59,594 bases of DNA from Actinomycetota bacterium (GTDB taxonomy: Bacteria; Actinomycetota; Coriobacteriia; Anaerosomatales; JAUXNU01). A program made the translations under genes and the position numbers. The DNA lies in assembly GCA_030682655.1 (NCBI GenBank), contig JAUXNU010000174.1, positions 1 to 59,594 on the forward strand, read 5' to 3'. Every line of letters starts with the position of its first letter. Positions within the stretch are counted from its first letter, which is position 1. Shown here one piece after another: positions 26,113 to 34,647 of this stretch. The notes below the pieces were generated by a model, which made no database searches, had not been told where the DNA came from, and saw only the letters and a program-made list of their open reading frames with translations.

Positions 26113-27965
26113 TACCTTCCGTGTTCGCCGACAACGCCTGGCTGGTGTTCGTGGTGCCGGTTGTTGTCGCAGCCCTCGTGGGTGTACTCGGTTCCCGGAT
26201 GAAGGCCAGCGCGCCGTGGATAGCCATGGTGTCGCCGGTGCTCGTCATGGTCTATGGGGTCGGCGGCATGGCCCGAATCCTGTCGGAGGGTACGCCAAAG
26301 CCCTTCATGGAGTCCTCGGTCTTCGCCGACAGTGTCGCCTGGATCCCCGCGGGTGAGTCCGCTCTCCACGTGGGATGGGCATTTGACGGGCTGACATGCG
26401 TGATGCTCACCGTCGTGGGGCTCGTTGCTCTAATGGTCATGATCTTCTCGATCGGGTACATGCACGGCGAGGACGGACTTCCCAGATACTTCGCGTTGCT
26501 TTCGCTGTTCACGGGTGCGATGACTTTACTCGTCGTTGCGGACGGTCTCGTTGGACTGTTCGTAGGGTGGGAGCTTGTGGGCGCCTGCTCGTACCTGCTG
26601 ATCGGCTTCTGGTTCCATAAGCCTTCAGCCGCTGCCGCCGCAGTCAAAGCGTTCCTGACCACCCGTGTCGGCGACGTGGGGCTGTTGCTCGGACTGGCGC
26701 TGCTCTGGCGGGAGACGGGCGCGCTGAGCTACGAGGCGGTCTTTGCGAACATCGACATGTTGACGCCGACGCTTGTCACAGCAGTAGCGGTGCTTCTCTT
26801 CATCGGTGCTGCCGGGAAGTCGGCTCAGTTCCCGCTCCATATCTGGTTGCCGGACGCCATGGAGGGCCCAACTCCTGTTTCAGCGCTCATACACGCCGCG
26901 ACTATGGTCGCAGCAGGCGTCTTCCTGGTCGCGCGCACCTGGCCTGTGTTCGAAGCATCCGAGCCTGCGCGCATGATAGTGCTGGCGATAGGTGCGTTCA
27001 CGGCGCTTGGAGCCGCCACTATCGCGGTCGCGCAGACCGACATCAAGAAGGTGCTCGCGTACTCGACGATCAGCCAGCTCGGCTTCATGTTCGCGGCTCT
27101 GGGCGCCGGCGCTTGGGTGGCGGCGGTCTTCCACCTCGTGACCCACGCCGGCTTCAAGGCCTTGCTCTTCCTAGGTTCAGGGAGTGTGATTCACGGTTCG
27201 GGAACGCAGGACATGCGCCAGATGGGCGGGTTGGCGAAGAAGATGCCGGTCACGGCCGCCACCTGGGTGGCCGGTTCTGCGGCGCTCGCCGGTGTCCCGC
27301 TCTTGTCCGGGTTCTTCAGCAAGGACGAAGTCCTTCACGCCGTATGGAGTTCAAACACCATAGCCGGGGCTGCGCTGTTCGCCGCGAGCGCACTGACGGC
27401 GTTCTACATCACGCGTGCGACGAGACTCACCTTCTTCGGCGAATACAGGGGCGACGGGCATCCACATGAAGGCGGCTGGCAGATGCGTCTGCCTCTCATC
27501 GTCCTTGCCGTGCCGGCGGTTGCGGCGGGCTTCCTGGGCGGGAACATCGCAAAGCTTCTGGGTGAGCACGGGGAGGCGCTCGATCCGGTGACGGCGGCGA
27601 TCTCGGGGACGATTGCCCTGGTGTCCATCGCGTTTGCCTGGTACGTGTTCCGTGGGGGAGCCATCTCCGACATCGATCTCGAAGAGCGAATGTCGTCACT
27701 CTGGACCGTGCTCAGGAACGGGTACGGGTACGACGGCTTCGTGGGACGTACGATCGTCGAGCCGACGCAGCGCGTTTCGGGCGCGCTGTACCGCGCTGTC
27801 GACCGCGTGGTCGTGGACGGTGTGGCCGAGGGTGTCGGAGGCCTGGCGCGGAGCGTCGGGCGCGTGCTCACTCTGCTGCAGAACGGTGACGGCCAGTGGT
27901 ATGCCGCGCTTCTGGGCGCGGGCGCCGCGATGCTCGTGGCGCTTATGTACTGGGTGGGGAGGTGA
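26109..27965 (+). CDS. nuoL: NADH-quinone oxidoreductase subunit L (antiporter-like)
   Basis: ATG 26109 overlaps nuoK by 4 bp and gives 618 residues with about 16 helices. Signature segments are VGWELVGACSYLLIGFWFH (helix 5 glutamate), KSAQFPLHIWLPDAMEGPTP (helix 7 lysine and discontinuous helix), ALIHAATMVAAGVFL, DIKKVLAYSTISQLGFMF and LTHAGFKALLFLGSGSVIHG. The C-terminal lateral helix that spans NuoM and NuoN is present. It is the distal proton pump. Confidence 0.95.
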   Translation: MIPSVFADNAWLVFVVPVVVAALVGVLGSRMKASAPWIAMVSPVLVMVYGVGGMARILSEGTPKPFMESSVFADSVAWIPAGESALHVGWAFDGLTCVMLTVVGLVALMVMIFSIGYMHGEDGLPRYFALLSLFTGAMTLLVVADGLVGLFVGWELVGACSYLLIGFWFHKPSAAAAAVKAFLTTRVGDVGLLLGLALLWRETGALSYEAVFANIDMLTPTLVTAVAVLLFIGAAGKSAQFPLHIWLPDAMEGPTPVSALIHAATMVAAGVFLVARTWPVFEASEPARMIVLAIGAFTALGAATIAVAQTDIKKVLAYSTISQLGFMFAALGAGAWVAAVFHLVTHAGFKALLFLGSGSVIHGSGTQDMRQMGGLAKKMPVTAATWVAGSAALAGVPLLSGFFSKDEVLHAVWSSNTIAGAALFAASALTAFYITRATRLTFFGEYRGDGHPHEGGWQMRLPLIVLAVPAVAAGFLGGNIAKLLGEHGEALDPVTAAISGTIALVSIAFAWYVFRGGAISDIDLEERMSSLWTVLRNGYGYDGFVGRTIVEPTQRVSGALYRAVDRVVVDGVAEGVGGLARSVGRVLTLLQNGDGQWYAALLGAGAAMLVALMYWVGR

Positions 27966-29404
27966 TGGGGATGACCGCAGTCGACCTGCTCGTGCTTCTC
28001 CCCATCGCGGCGGCGATCGTCGCGGCCTTCTCGGGACGTCATGCGCGCGTTGTGGCTCTCCTCGGCACGCTGGCGACGGCCACCACGCTAGTGACCCTCT
28101 CTGGATCCGGCGTTTTCGGTGGAGCCGAGGTCAGAGGCGCGATAGTGCTCGAGCGGTTCGTTCCCTTCTGGGCGATGAAGCTCGACGGGTTGTCGACGCC
28201 GCTTGTCGCTTTGACCGCGTTCCTCTCGATCGTCGCGGTACTCGCATCCTGGAACGTCAAAGACCGGCCGGCGGCACATCATGCGCTGCTCATCGCGCTT
28301 GAGGCTGCAGTGATGGGTGTCTTCCTTGCCGAGGACATCATCCTTTTCTATGTCTTCTGGGAGGCTGTCCTGATACCGATGTACTTCCTTATCGGAATCT
28401 GGGGCCACGAGAACCGCAAACATGCCGCACAGAAATTCTTCATCTACACCTTCCTTGGCAGCGCGCTCATGCTCGCCGGGATACTTGTTGCAGTGACATC
28501 GGCACAGGCGCAGCGGATTCCCGATCTCGTGGGCGCGAATGCGACGTTCCCCGCGACCCTCGTGTTCTGGCTTCTTCTCGCCGGGATGCTCGTGAAAGTG
28601 CCGGTCGTGCCGCTGCATACCTGGCTGCCTGACGCACATGTCGAAGCACCGACAGCAGGGTCGATCATGCTTGCGGGAGTGCTGCTCAAGATGGGCGGTT
28701 ATGGCCTGATGCGAGTGGCGATTCCCTTCGCCCCGTCTGCGTACGAGGCTTCTCGCACGGTGCTGGTGGCGCTGGGAATCATCGGAATCGTCTATGGCGC
28801 TGCGATGGCGCTCGCCCAGAGCGACTTGAAACGACTCGTGGCCTTCTCGTCCGTTGCTCACATGGGATTCGTCGTTCTGGCGATCGGCTCGGGAACGCCC
28901 GCTGCATATGGCGCTGCCATGCTCGGCATGGTTAGTCACGGGGTGGTTGCCGGTCTGCTGTTCCTGCTGGTGGGACTGCTCTACGAGAGAACCCACACGA
29001 GAGAGATCGACCGTTTCGGAGGCATGGGCCGTTTGATCCCACGCTGGGCCGCCGTGCTGACGTTCGGAGCGCTGGCGAGCCTTGGGTTGCCGGGCCTCTC
29101 CGGATTCCCCGGGGAGTTCGGAGCGATTCTTGAAGGGTACCGCGCGGTGGGTTGGTGGATCGCCCCTGCGACTGTCGGTCTCGTGCTTTCTGCCGCATAC
29201 AACCTACGGGCCGTCGGCAGCGTCAATCATGGCCCCGTTGCCGAGGAGTGGCGCGGCATGAACGACCTGAACCCCACCGAGTGGATTCCCGTGAGCATCC
29301 TATGTGTCGCCATCCTTGTGCTCGGTGTGTGGCCGCGAGCCGTGCTCGATATCTCGCAGGTCGCACTCAAGCTCCTTGCACCTATCGTGGGCGGGGGAGT
29401 GTAG
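27965..29404 (+). CDS. nuoM: NADH-quinone oxidoreductase subunit M (antiporter-like)
   Basis: The start is ATG 27965 (TGATG junction with nuoL); ATG 27971 is better spaced from GGAGG and would be two residues shorter. About 479 residues and 14 helices. Motifs are FYVFWEAVLIPMYFLIGIWG with the helix-5 glutamate, KVPVVPLHTWLPDAHVEAPT, AGVLLKMGGYGLMR and DLKRLVAFSSVAHMGFV. It is a proton pump of the membrane arm. Confidence 0.95.
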   Translation: MGMTAVDLLVLLPIAAAIVAAFSGRHARVVALLGTLATATTLVTLSGSGVFGGAEVRGAIVLERFVPFWAMKLDGLSTPLVALTAFLSIVAVLASWNVKDRPAAHHALLIALEAAVMGVFLAEDIILFYVFWEAVLIPMYFLIGIWGHENRKHAAQKFFIYTFLGSALMLAGILVAVTSAQAQRIPDLVGANATFPATLVFWLLLAGMLVKVPVVPLHTWLPDAHVEAPTAGSIMLAGVLLKMGGYGLMRVAIPFAPSAYEASRTVLVALGIIGIVYGAAMALAQSDLKRLVAFSSVAHMGFVVLAIGSGTPAAYGAAMLGMVSHGVVAGLLFLLVGLLYERTHTREIDRFGGMGRLIPRWAAVLTFGALASLGLPGLSGFPGEFGAILEGYRAVGWWIAPATVGLVLSAAYNLRAVGSVNHGPVAEEWRGMNDLNPTEWIPVSILCVAILVLGVWPRAVLDISQVALKLLAPIVGGGV

Positions 29405-29407
29405 CCG

Positions 29408-30859
29408 ATGAGCCAGGAGCTGCAACTGTTGCTGCCCATCCTGCTCGCCGTCGGTGCGGGAATCGCCGCGATGGTCGTCGACGCAGTGGGCTCGCGGAAA
29501 GGTGCGACCGCGGTGGCTGCTGCTCTGCTCGCAGCGGCTACCGCCGTTGCGGTGTGGGAGGCTTTGACTCTGGAGGCTGGCGGGATACAGGGCGTCATCC
29601 TTGGCGGTTCAACGTATGCAGCCGTGCAGTCCGTCATCCTGTTCTGCGCTACGTGCGCGGTCATAGGCGGATGGACGTATTTCGTTGAGCGCCGGATGGG
29701 TGCTGGTGCGGTGGCGCTGATGGCATTCTCTGCAGCGGCGTGCGCTGCACTTGCTTCCTCGATCGACCTCTTCATGACGCTGATCGCGATGGAGACGATC
29801 GCGATCTGTGCGTATGCGTTGGTGGCCTCAGCCGGATCGTCGAGATCAGCCGAGGCGGGGATGAAGTATCTCATCCAGGGTGCAGTGGCCACCGGGCTGT
29901 TCCTAATGGGTGCCGCGATCGTGTTTGGGCTGCACGGCGGCCAGTCTTCGTACGTTGCCCTAAGTCAGATCGTCGGCGGGGCCCTCTTCTGGCCGGCGGC
30001 CACATCGATGGGCCTCATTCTGGCCGCTATCGCGTTCAAGATGGGCGCGTTTCCGTTCCATTCCTGGGCGCCGGATGCTTTCGAGGCCGCCCCTCCTGCA
30101 GCCAGTTCGTTCATGGCCGGCGCGCCGAAGCTAGGAGCGGTGCTCGCAGCGCTTCTGATCTTCGGCACCGTATACGCTGATCCGGGCTTCATCGAGCGCA
30201 TCGAGGTGCTGTGGATCGTGCTCGCCGTCGCGTCGATCGCCTTCGGCAACCTGTCAGGGTTGCGACAGACTTCCTACGGGAGGATGTTGGCGTACTCCGG
30301 CATAGCGCAGATCGGGTACGCGCTTGTCGGGTTGTCCCTCGGCGGTCCTGCGGTCTACCAGACGCTGGTGCTGGCTTCTGCATACGCGGTTGCCGTTCTC
30401 GGAGCGTTCCTTGCGGCGGAGGCCATTCGTGTCGTGCGGCCTGGATGGGACGGGTCCATATCCGGCATGGCGGGAATAGCCCGCGACTATCCGGGTCTTG
30501 CAGTTGCGTTGGCCGCAGTGATGTTCTCGTTGACCGGCATTCCGTTGACCGTTGGCTTCTGGGGCAAGCTGCTCGTCTTTGTTGCTGCCGTTGCGGCAGG
30601 GAAGACCTGGCTCGTCGTCGTCGCTGTGGTAGGGTCGGTGGTCTCGTTCGGGTACTACGGCGGAGTACTGCGGGCGGTGTTCTTCGACGATCGGTCTGAG
30701 ACGCCAGATGTCGATGATGACGAGGCCGGACAGGTGAGATCACGATCCCGCGCCGCGCGTGCGATGGTCATCGCCGTGGCGGCTTGCGTGGTCGCAGCAG
30801 GGGTCGTGCCGCTGTTCGTAGGACTGGGCTTCATGCAGAGCTTCTTCGGGTTCGCCTGA
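29408..30859 (+). CDS. nuoN: NADH-quinone oxidoreductase subunit N (antiporter-like)
   Basis: This 483-residue protein starts ATG 29408 behind GGGGGAG. It has FMTLIAMETIAICAYALVAS, with Glu in helix 5, AGMKYLIQGAVATGLFLMG with lysine, FKMGAFPFHSWAPDAFEAAP and SYGRMLAYSGIAQIGYALVG. It is the third antiporter-like pump and the last gene of the operon. No nuoE, nuoF or nuoG follows; the next genes belong to other functions. Confidence 0.94.
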   Translation: MSQELQLLLPILLAVGAGIAAMVVDAVGSRKGATAVAAALLAAATAVAVWEALTLEAGGIQGVILGGSTYAAVQSVILFCATCAVIGGWTYFVERRMGAGAVALMAFSAAACAALASSIDLFMTLIAMETIAICAYALVASAGSSRSAEAGMKYLIQGAVATGLFLMGAAIVFGLHGGQSSYVALSQIVGGALFWPAATSMGLILAAIAFKMGAFPFHSWAPDAFEAAPPAASSFMAGAPKLGAVLAALLIFGTVYADPGFIERIEVLWIVLAVASIAFGNLSGLRQTSYGRMLAYSGIAQIGYALVGLSLGGPAVYQTLVLASAYAVAVLGAFLAAEAIRVVRPGWDGSISGMAGIARDYPGLAVALAAVMFSLTGIPLTVGFWGKLLVFVAAVAAGKTWLVVVAVVGSVVSFGYYGGVLRAVFFDDRSETPDVDDDEAGQVRSRSRAARAMVIAVAACVVAAGVVPLFVGLGFMQSFFGFA

Positions 30860-30895
30860 GGGCGATGGGGTCTTAGGAAGACTTTCACAAGAGTC

Positions 30896-30925
30896 TTGCG
30901 AACGCGCGCGTGACGGCGATACAAT
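30896..30925 (+). promoter_or_regulatory. Promoter before the FlgM-like gene
   Basis: TTGCGA (30896-30901), an 18-bp spacer and TACAAT (30920-30925). The -35 overlaps an inverted repeat, AAGACT (30878-30883) with AGTCTT (30892-30897), which could be an operator. A CTGCAC-GCAA-GTGCAG hairpin (30937-30952) follows right after the expected start site. Confidence 0.55.
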
Positions 30926-30964
30926 ACACCTAGTAGCTGCACGCAAGTGCAGCGCCTTACCCCT

Positions 30965-31000
30965 GAGCCTCAAGGTGCCGGCCTTGGGGCTCCCCCTTTT
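30965..31000 (+). terminator. Terminator/attenuator hairpin in the leader of the FlgM-like gene
   Basis: GAGCC-T-CAAGG (30965-30975) pairs with CCTTG-G-GGCTC (30982-30992) around a 6-nt loop, followed by CCCCTTTT. It lies about 70 nt after the promoter and about 100 nt before the next start codon, so it could end a short RNA or act as an attenuator. No known riboswitch consensus is recognised in the 40 nt before it. Confidence 0.55.
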
Positions 31001-31104
31001 CCAGGGACCGTCTTGCAGTGACTGGACGGGCCGAGGCGATCTTGGCCGATCTGCGCTGTATGTGCGTTAAGTCCGTTGGGTTCTGGGCCGATACACAGGC
31101 CAGA

Positions 31105-31371
31105 ATGATTATCTCAGACGAGCAGGTTCGGCGAGCCGTCGAGTACCTGCAGACATCAGAAGCAGAATGGCCCGAGGCGATGAATGCAGGTTGCCCGCCT
31201 AGCTGCCCGCCCGAGCTCATCGAGCGCGTGAAGCAGCGGATGACGGCCGAGCCGGACGTGCGAGAGGACCGAATCGAGTCTGCGCGAGTCTCTCTTGCCA
31301 AGGGCCTGCTGTCTTCCGGCGAGGTTGCGTCGAAGATGATTGGCCGCATCGTCTCCGATTCTCTGAGGTAG
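31105..31371 (+). CDS. FlgM-like (anti-sigma-28 family) small protein
   Basis: The frame is open from 31018. The conserved-looking part starts at ATG 31105 (MIISDEQVRRAVEYL; AGG five bases upstream), giving 88 residues. The C-terminal half, PDVREDRIESARVSLAKGLL then SSGEVASKMIGRIVSDSLR, resembles the FlgM core (VReeRVe..k..i..G.Y....e.iA.kmi), which binds sigma-28. No flagellar gene is in the window; the nearby PilB-type ATPase makes a link to surface appendages possible. The middle CPPSCPP loop is unusual. The assignment rests on motif resemblance only. Confidence 0.5.
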   Translation: MIISDEQVRRAVEYLQTSEAEWPEAMNAGCPPSCPPELIERVKQRMTAEPDVREDRIESARVSLAKGLLSSGEVASKMIGRIVSDSLR

Positions 31372-31393
31372 GACGCAACGCGTTTGCCGTCCC

Positions 31394-31425
31394 GGGTGCG
31401 CCACGAGTGGCGTACCCTTTGTGTT
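31394..31425 (+). terminator. Terminator after the FlgM-like gene
   Basis: GGGTgCGCCAC pairs with GTGGCGtACCC across a very short loop, followed by TTTGTGTTT. It lies 22 bp after the stop at 31371 and before the small membrane-protein gene. Confidence 0.6.
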
Positions 31426-31465
31426 TGCAGCAATAATGGGTGGAGAACCTAGCCGAGGAGGCCGT

Positions 31466-31750
31466 GTGAGCGCCCGCCCGCTTCGCCCCGTCATCACTGT
31501 CCTCATGAACCTGCTGGTGATTGTCGCAGTCATAGACACCGCCAGGATCGTGGTGTCGTTCTTCGGCGCGCTTGCTGCTACCGCATGGGGAGCGGCGCTC
31601 ATCAAAGTGACCGCATACACCGTGTTTCCCCTGGGGGCGGCGGCGATCAAGACCCCGTATGGTGGCGGGTTCGATGTGGACGCTGCCGTGACGGTCGTCG
31701 CCCTGCTCATGGCCGAATGGCTTCTGAGCGTTGCACGAAATAGGGGATAA
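31466..31750 (+). CDS. Small membrane protein of unknown function
   Basis: GTG 31466 follows GAGGAGG by four bases and gives 94 residues. Two hydrophobic segments are visible: VITVLMNLLVIVAVIDTARI extending to about residue 40, and AAVTVVALLMAEWLLSVA near the end. Between them lies KTPYGGGFDVDAA. The layout is reminiscent of YggT-like proteins, but I cannot assign a family. It is 38 bp upstream of the PilB-type ATPase and may be co-transcribed with it. Confidence 0.65.
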   Translation: MSARPLRPVITVLMNLLVIVAVIDTARIVVSFFGALAATAWGAALIKVTAYTVFPLGAAAIKTPYGGGFDVDAAVTVVALLMAEWLLSVARNRG

Positions 31751-31788
31751 CTAGGACGTGCTCGAATCGGACCTGCCGAGGAGGTAAC

Positions 31789-33450
31789 GTGACCTACACC
31801 CGCGAGCGCCTGGGTGAGCTGCTTGTCAGCTCGGGCCTGCTCTCTGACGAGGAATTGGCGAAGGTTCTCGAAGACCAGAACAAGTTTGGAGGGAAGCTGG
31901 GGGAGATTCTCGTCAACCAGCTCATTCTCTCCGAGGAACAGATAGCTGGCGCACTAGCGAAGCAGAAGGGTCTCGAGCACGTCAATCTGACCTCGATCAC
32001 AATCGATCGCGGTGCAGCGAGCCTTGTCTCAGAACGGATTGCCCGCCTGCGAGAAGTGATCCCAATATCGGTGACCGACGACGAGCTCGTACTTGCCATG
32101 TCCGACCCTCTCGACATCGAGACCATCGACGACGTGGAAGTGAGAACCGGTCGCAGAGTGACTCCAGTCGTATCGAGCAGGTCTCAGATCATTTACGCCA
32201 TCGACAAGTACCTCGCGTCGTCAGACGCGTTCAGCGATGTGGTCACAGCCGCCGAGGACACCCTGAGCGAGGAGGAGATCGCAGCGGGTGAAGACGTACC
32301 CGTGGTGCGACTCGTCAACAGCCTGATCCGCGAGGCGGTGCGCGAGGGGGCAAGCGACATCCACATCGAACCCTCCGCGAAGACGGTCAACGTGAGATAT
32401 CGAGTCGACGGTGTCATGAACGAGATCATGGAGTTGCCGATTGCCGCTCGTGCGGGCATCACGAGCAGGATAAAGATCATGTCAGAGATGGACATCGCCG
32501 AGCGGCGCCGACCGCAAGACGGTAGAATCGCGCTTCGTGTAGAGAGCATGCCGGTAGACATCCGCGTCGCCTCCCTTCCGACACCGTTCGGAGAGGGACT
32601 GACGCTGCGCATCTTGAATGCGGAGCTGACCTTCCGATCCCTGACCGACCTTGGCATGAATGCCGAGCACCTCAAAGCGCTCGACGCGATGGTTGCGAAG
32701 CCATACGGTGCAGTCCTGGTTGCCGGGCCAACAGGCTCCGGGAAGTCGACGACGCTTTACGCCACGTTGCAGAAGCTGAACCTTCCGACCCGCAAGATCA
32801 TCACGGTCGAAGACCCGATCGAGTATCAGATGTCCGGAATCACGCAGATGGCTGTCAATGCGCGGATCGGGCTTACGTTCGCCAGCGGACTGCGGACGAT
32901 CCTGCGCTCCGACCCCGACATCGTCATGGTGGGCGAGATTCGCGATCCCGAGACCGCTGAGATCGCAGTTCGCGCCGCGCTGACCGGACACGTCGTGCTG
33001 TCGTCGATTCACACCAACGACGCTCCGGGAACGCTGACGCGTCTCACTGACATGGGTGTGCCGCCATACATCACGTCGTCGGGTCTCCTTGGCGTGATCG
33101 CTCAGAGGCTGGTGCGGCGTTTGTGTGACGACTGCAAGGAGGTCGTCAAGGTCTCGGGGCCGGCGCTCGTCGCCGCGGGCTTCAGTGCGGCAGAAGCAAA
33201 GAAGGTGAAAGTCCACGGGCCCGTGGGTTGCGCGCGGTGCGGCAATGCCGGATACCGCGGGCGCGTAGGGATCTTCGAGATCATGCCGATGAATGAAGAC
33301 CTCACGCGCGCCTACCTGGAGGAGGCGCCGACGGAGCGCATGCGAGAGCTGGCTCTGGAAGCAGGCATGGTCCCGCTGAGGGAAGACGCCCTAGCGAAGG
33401 TCGCTGCTGGCACAACCAGTCTTCAGGAGATCGACCGGGTGGTGATCTAG
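31789..33450 (+). CDS. pilB: PilB/GspE-type assembly ATPase with MshEN domain
   Basis: This 553-residue cytoplasmic ATPase starts at GTG 31789 behind GAGGAGG. Residues 7-59 contain two tandem motifs, RLGELLVSSGLLSDEELAKV and KLGEILVNQLILSEEQIAGA, as in the MshEN domain that binds cyclic di-GMP. The second lacks the usual glycine. The catalytic part has Walker A GPTGSGKST at about 313, the Asp box SDPDIVMVGEIRD at about 374 (Walker B) and the His box GHVVLSSIHTNDAPGT. A zinc site is formed by Cys446/Cys449 and Cys481/Cys484. It powers type IV pilus or type II secretion assembly; no other pil or gsp gene is in the window. Confidence 0.92.
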   Translation: MTYTRERLGELLVSSGLLSDEELAKVLEDQNKFGGKLGEILVNQLILSEEQIAGALAKQKGLEHVNLTSITIDRGAASLVSERIARLREVIPISVTDDELVLAMSDPLDIETIDDVEVRTGRRVTPVVSSRSQIIYAIDKYLASSDAFSDVVTAAEDTLSEEEIAAGEDVPVVRLVNSLIREAVREGASDIHIEPSAKTVNVRYRVDGVMNEIMELPIAARAGITSRIKIMSEMDIAERRRPQDGRIALRVESMPVDIRVASLPTPFGEGLTLRILNAELTFRSLTDLGMNAEHLKALDAMVAKPYGAVLVAGPTGSGKSTTLYATLQKLNLPTRKIITVEDPIEYQMSGITQMAVNARIGLTFASGLRTILRSDPDIVMVGEIRDPETAEIAVRAALTGHVVLSSIHTNDAPGTLTRLTDMGVPPYITSSGLLGVIAQRLVRRLCDDCKEVVKVSGPALVAAGFSAAEAKKVKVHGPVGCARCGNAGYRGRVGIFEIMPMNEDLTRAYLEEAPTERMRELALEAGMVPLREDALAKVAAGTTSLQEIDRVVI

Positions 33451-34647
33451 GTGAGCCCGCGCGCACCGCGCGCCATCGTTGTGGTGCTGGACAGTGTGGG
33501 GGTTGGGGAGTTGCCGGATGCTGCCGCGTACGGCGATGCGGGATCCAATACGCTTGGGAACACCGCGCGCGCGGTAGGCGGTCTCGCGATGCCGAATCTG
33601 GGCCGCATGGGTCTGGGCAACGTGACCGAGATCCTTGGCGTGGATCCGACCGAGGCGCCCGAGGCGTCCTGGGGCAAGAATGCGGAGGCGAGCGCGGGGA
33701 AGGACACCACGACCGGGCACTGGGAGATGATGGGGCTTCAGCTGACGAGCGCATTCCCGACGTATCCTGACGGTTTTCCGCCCGAGCTCATGGATGCGTT
33801 CGTGCGCGAAAGCGGATACGGATGGCTGGGCAACTTCCCGGCGAGCGGAACCGTGATCATCCAGGATCTCGGAGATGAGCACGTGGCTACGGGGAAGCTC
33901 ATCGTCTACACGAGCGCCGATTCTGTCTTTCAGATCGCCGCGCACGAAGAAGTCGTCCCGATCGAAGAGCTCTACCGGATCTGCACCATCGCCCGCGAGA
34001 GGGTGTGCGTCGGCGAGCATGCCGTGGGCCGAATAATCGCGCGTCCCTTCCTTGGCCCGGATGCCGAGGGTGTCTACACTCGCACACATCGGCGCCGTGA
34101 CTTCGCGGTCAAGCCGAGCGAACCGACGGTTCTCGACCGGCTGGCCAAGATCGCCGTCACCAGCTATGGCATCGGCAAGATCGGCGAGATCTTCGCCTGG
34201 CAGGGTATATGCGAATCGCCGCACGTCACGGACAACATGGACGGATTCACCAAGCTGGTGGAGCGCGTGGCCTCCGACGGTCCCGGGTTCGTGTTCGCCA
34301 ATCTGGTGGATTTCGACATGATCTGGGGACATCGTAACGACGTAGAGGGCTACGCGCGCGGGCTTGAGGCAGTTGACGCCCGCATGCCCGAACTTCTCGA
34401 TGCCATGGTCGACGGCGACTTGCTCGTGATCACGGCCGACCACGGCTGCGACCCTACCACCGGCTCTACCGACCATAGCCGGGAGTACACACCGCTCATC
34501 GCAAAGATGAAGGGCGTAGACCGCGGCGTGGCGCTGGGAGCGCGGGCGACATTCTCCGACATAGGGGAGACGGTACTCGACTTCTACGGAATCTCCGGTA
34601 GTTGCGGCCGCGGGACGTCCTTCCTGGCGGAGGTGGCCGGCGCATGA
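33451..34647 (+). CDS. deoB: Phosphopentomutase
   Basis: This 398-residue alkaline-phosphatase-superfamily enzyme interconverts (deoxy)ribose 1- and 5-phosphate. Motifs: IVVVLDSVGVGELPDA with the metal aspartate, DTTTGHWEMMGL with the phosphorylated threonine, NLVDFDMIWGHRNDVEGYA and ITADHGCDPTTGSTDHSREY with metal-binding Asp/His. GTG at 33451 directly follows the pilB stop. It overlaps the next gene by 4 bp, and together they degrade nucleosides. Confidence 0.94.
   Translation: MSPRAPRAIVVVLDSVGVGELPDAAAYGDAGSNTLGNTARAVGGLAMPNLGRMGLGNVTEILGVDPTEAPEASWGKNAEASAGKDTTTGHWEMMGLQLTSAFPTYPDGFPPELMDAFVRESGYGWLGNFPASGTVIIQDLGDEHVATGKLIVYTSADSVFQIAAHEEVVPIEELYRICTIARERVCVGEHAVGRIIARPFLGPDAEGVYTRTHRRRDFAVKPSEPTVLDRLAKIAVTSYGIGKIGEIFAWQGICESPHVTDNMDGFTKLVERVASDGPGFVFANLVDFDMIWGHRNDVEGYARGLEAVDARMPELLDAMVDGDLLVITADHGCDPTTGSTDHSREYTPLIAKMKGVDRGVALGARATFSDIGETVLDFYGISGSCGRGTSFLAEVAGA

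Noticed and set aside
30926-31000. Leader before the FlgM-like gene as a cyclic di-GMP (GEMM) riboswitch
   Set aside because: The conserved GCAAA and ACGCAAAGCC segments of the motif are not present.
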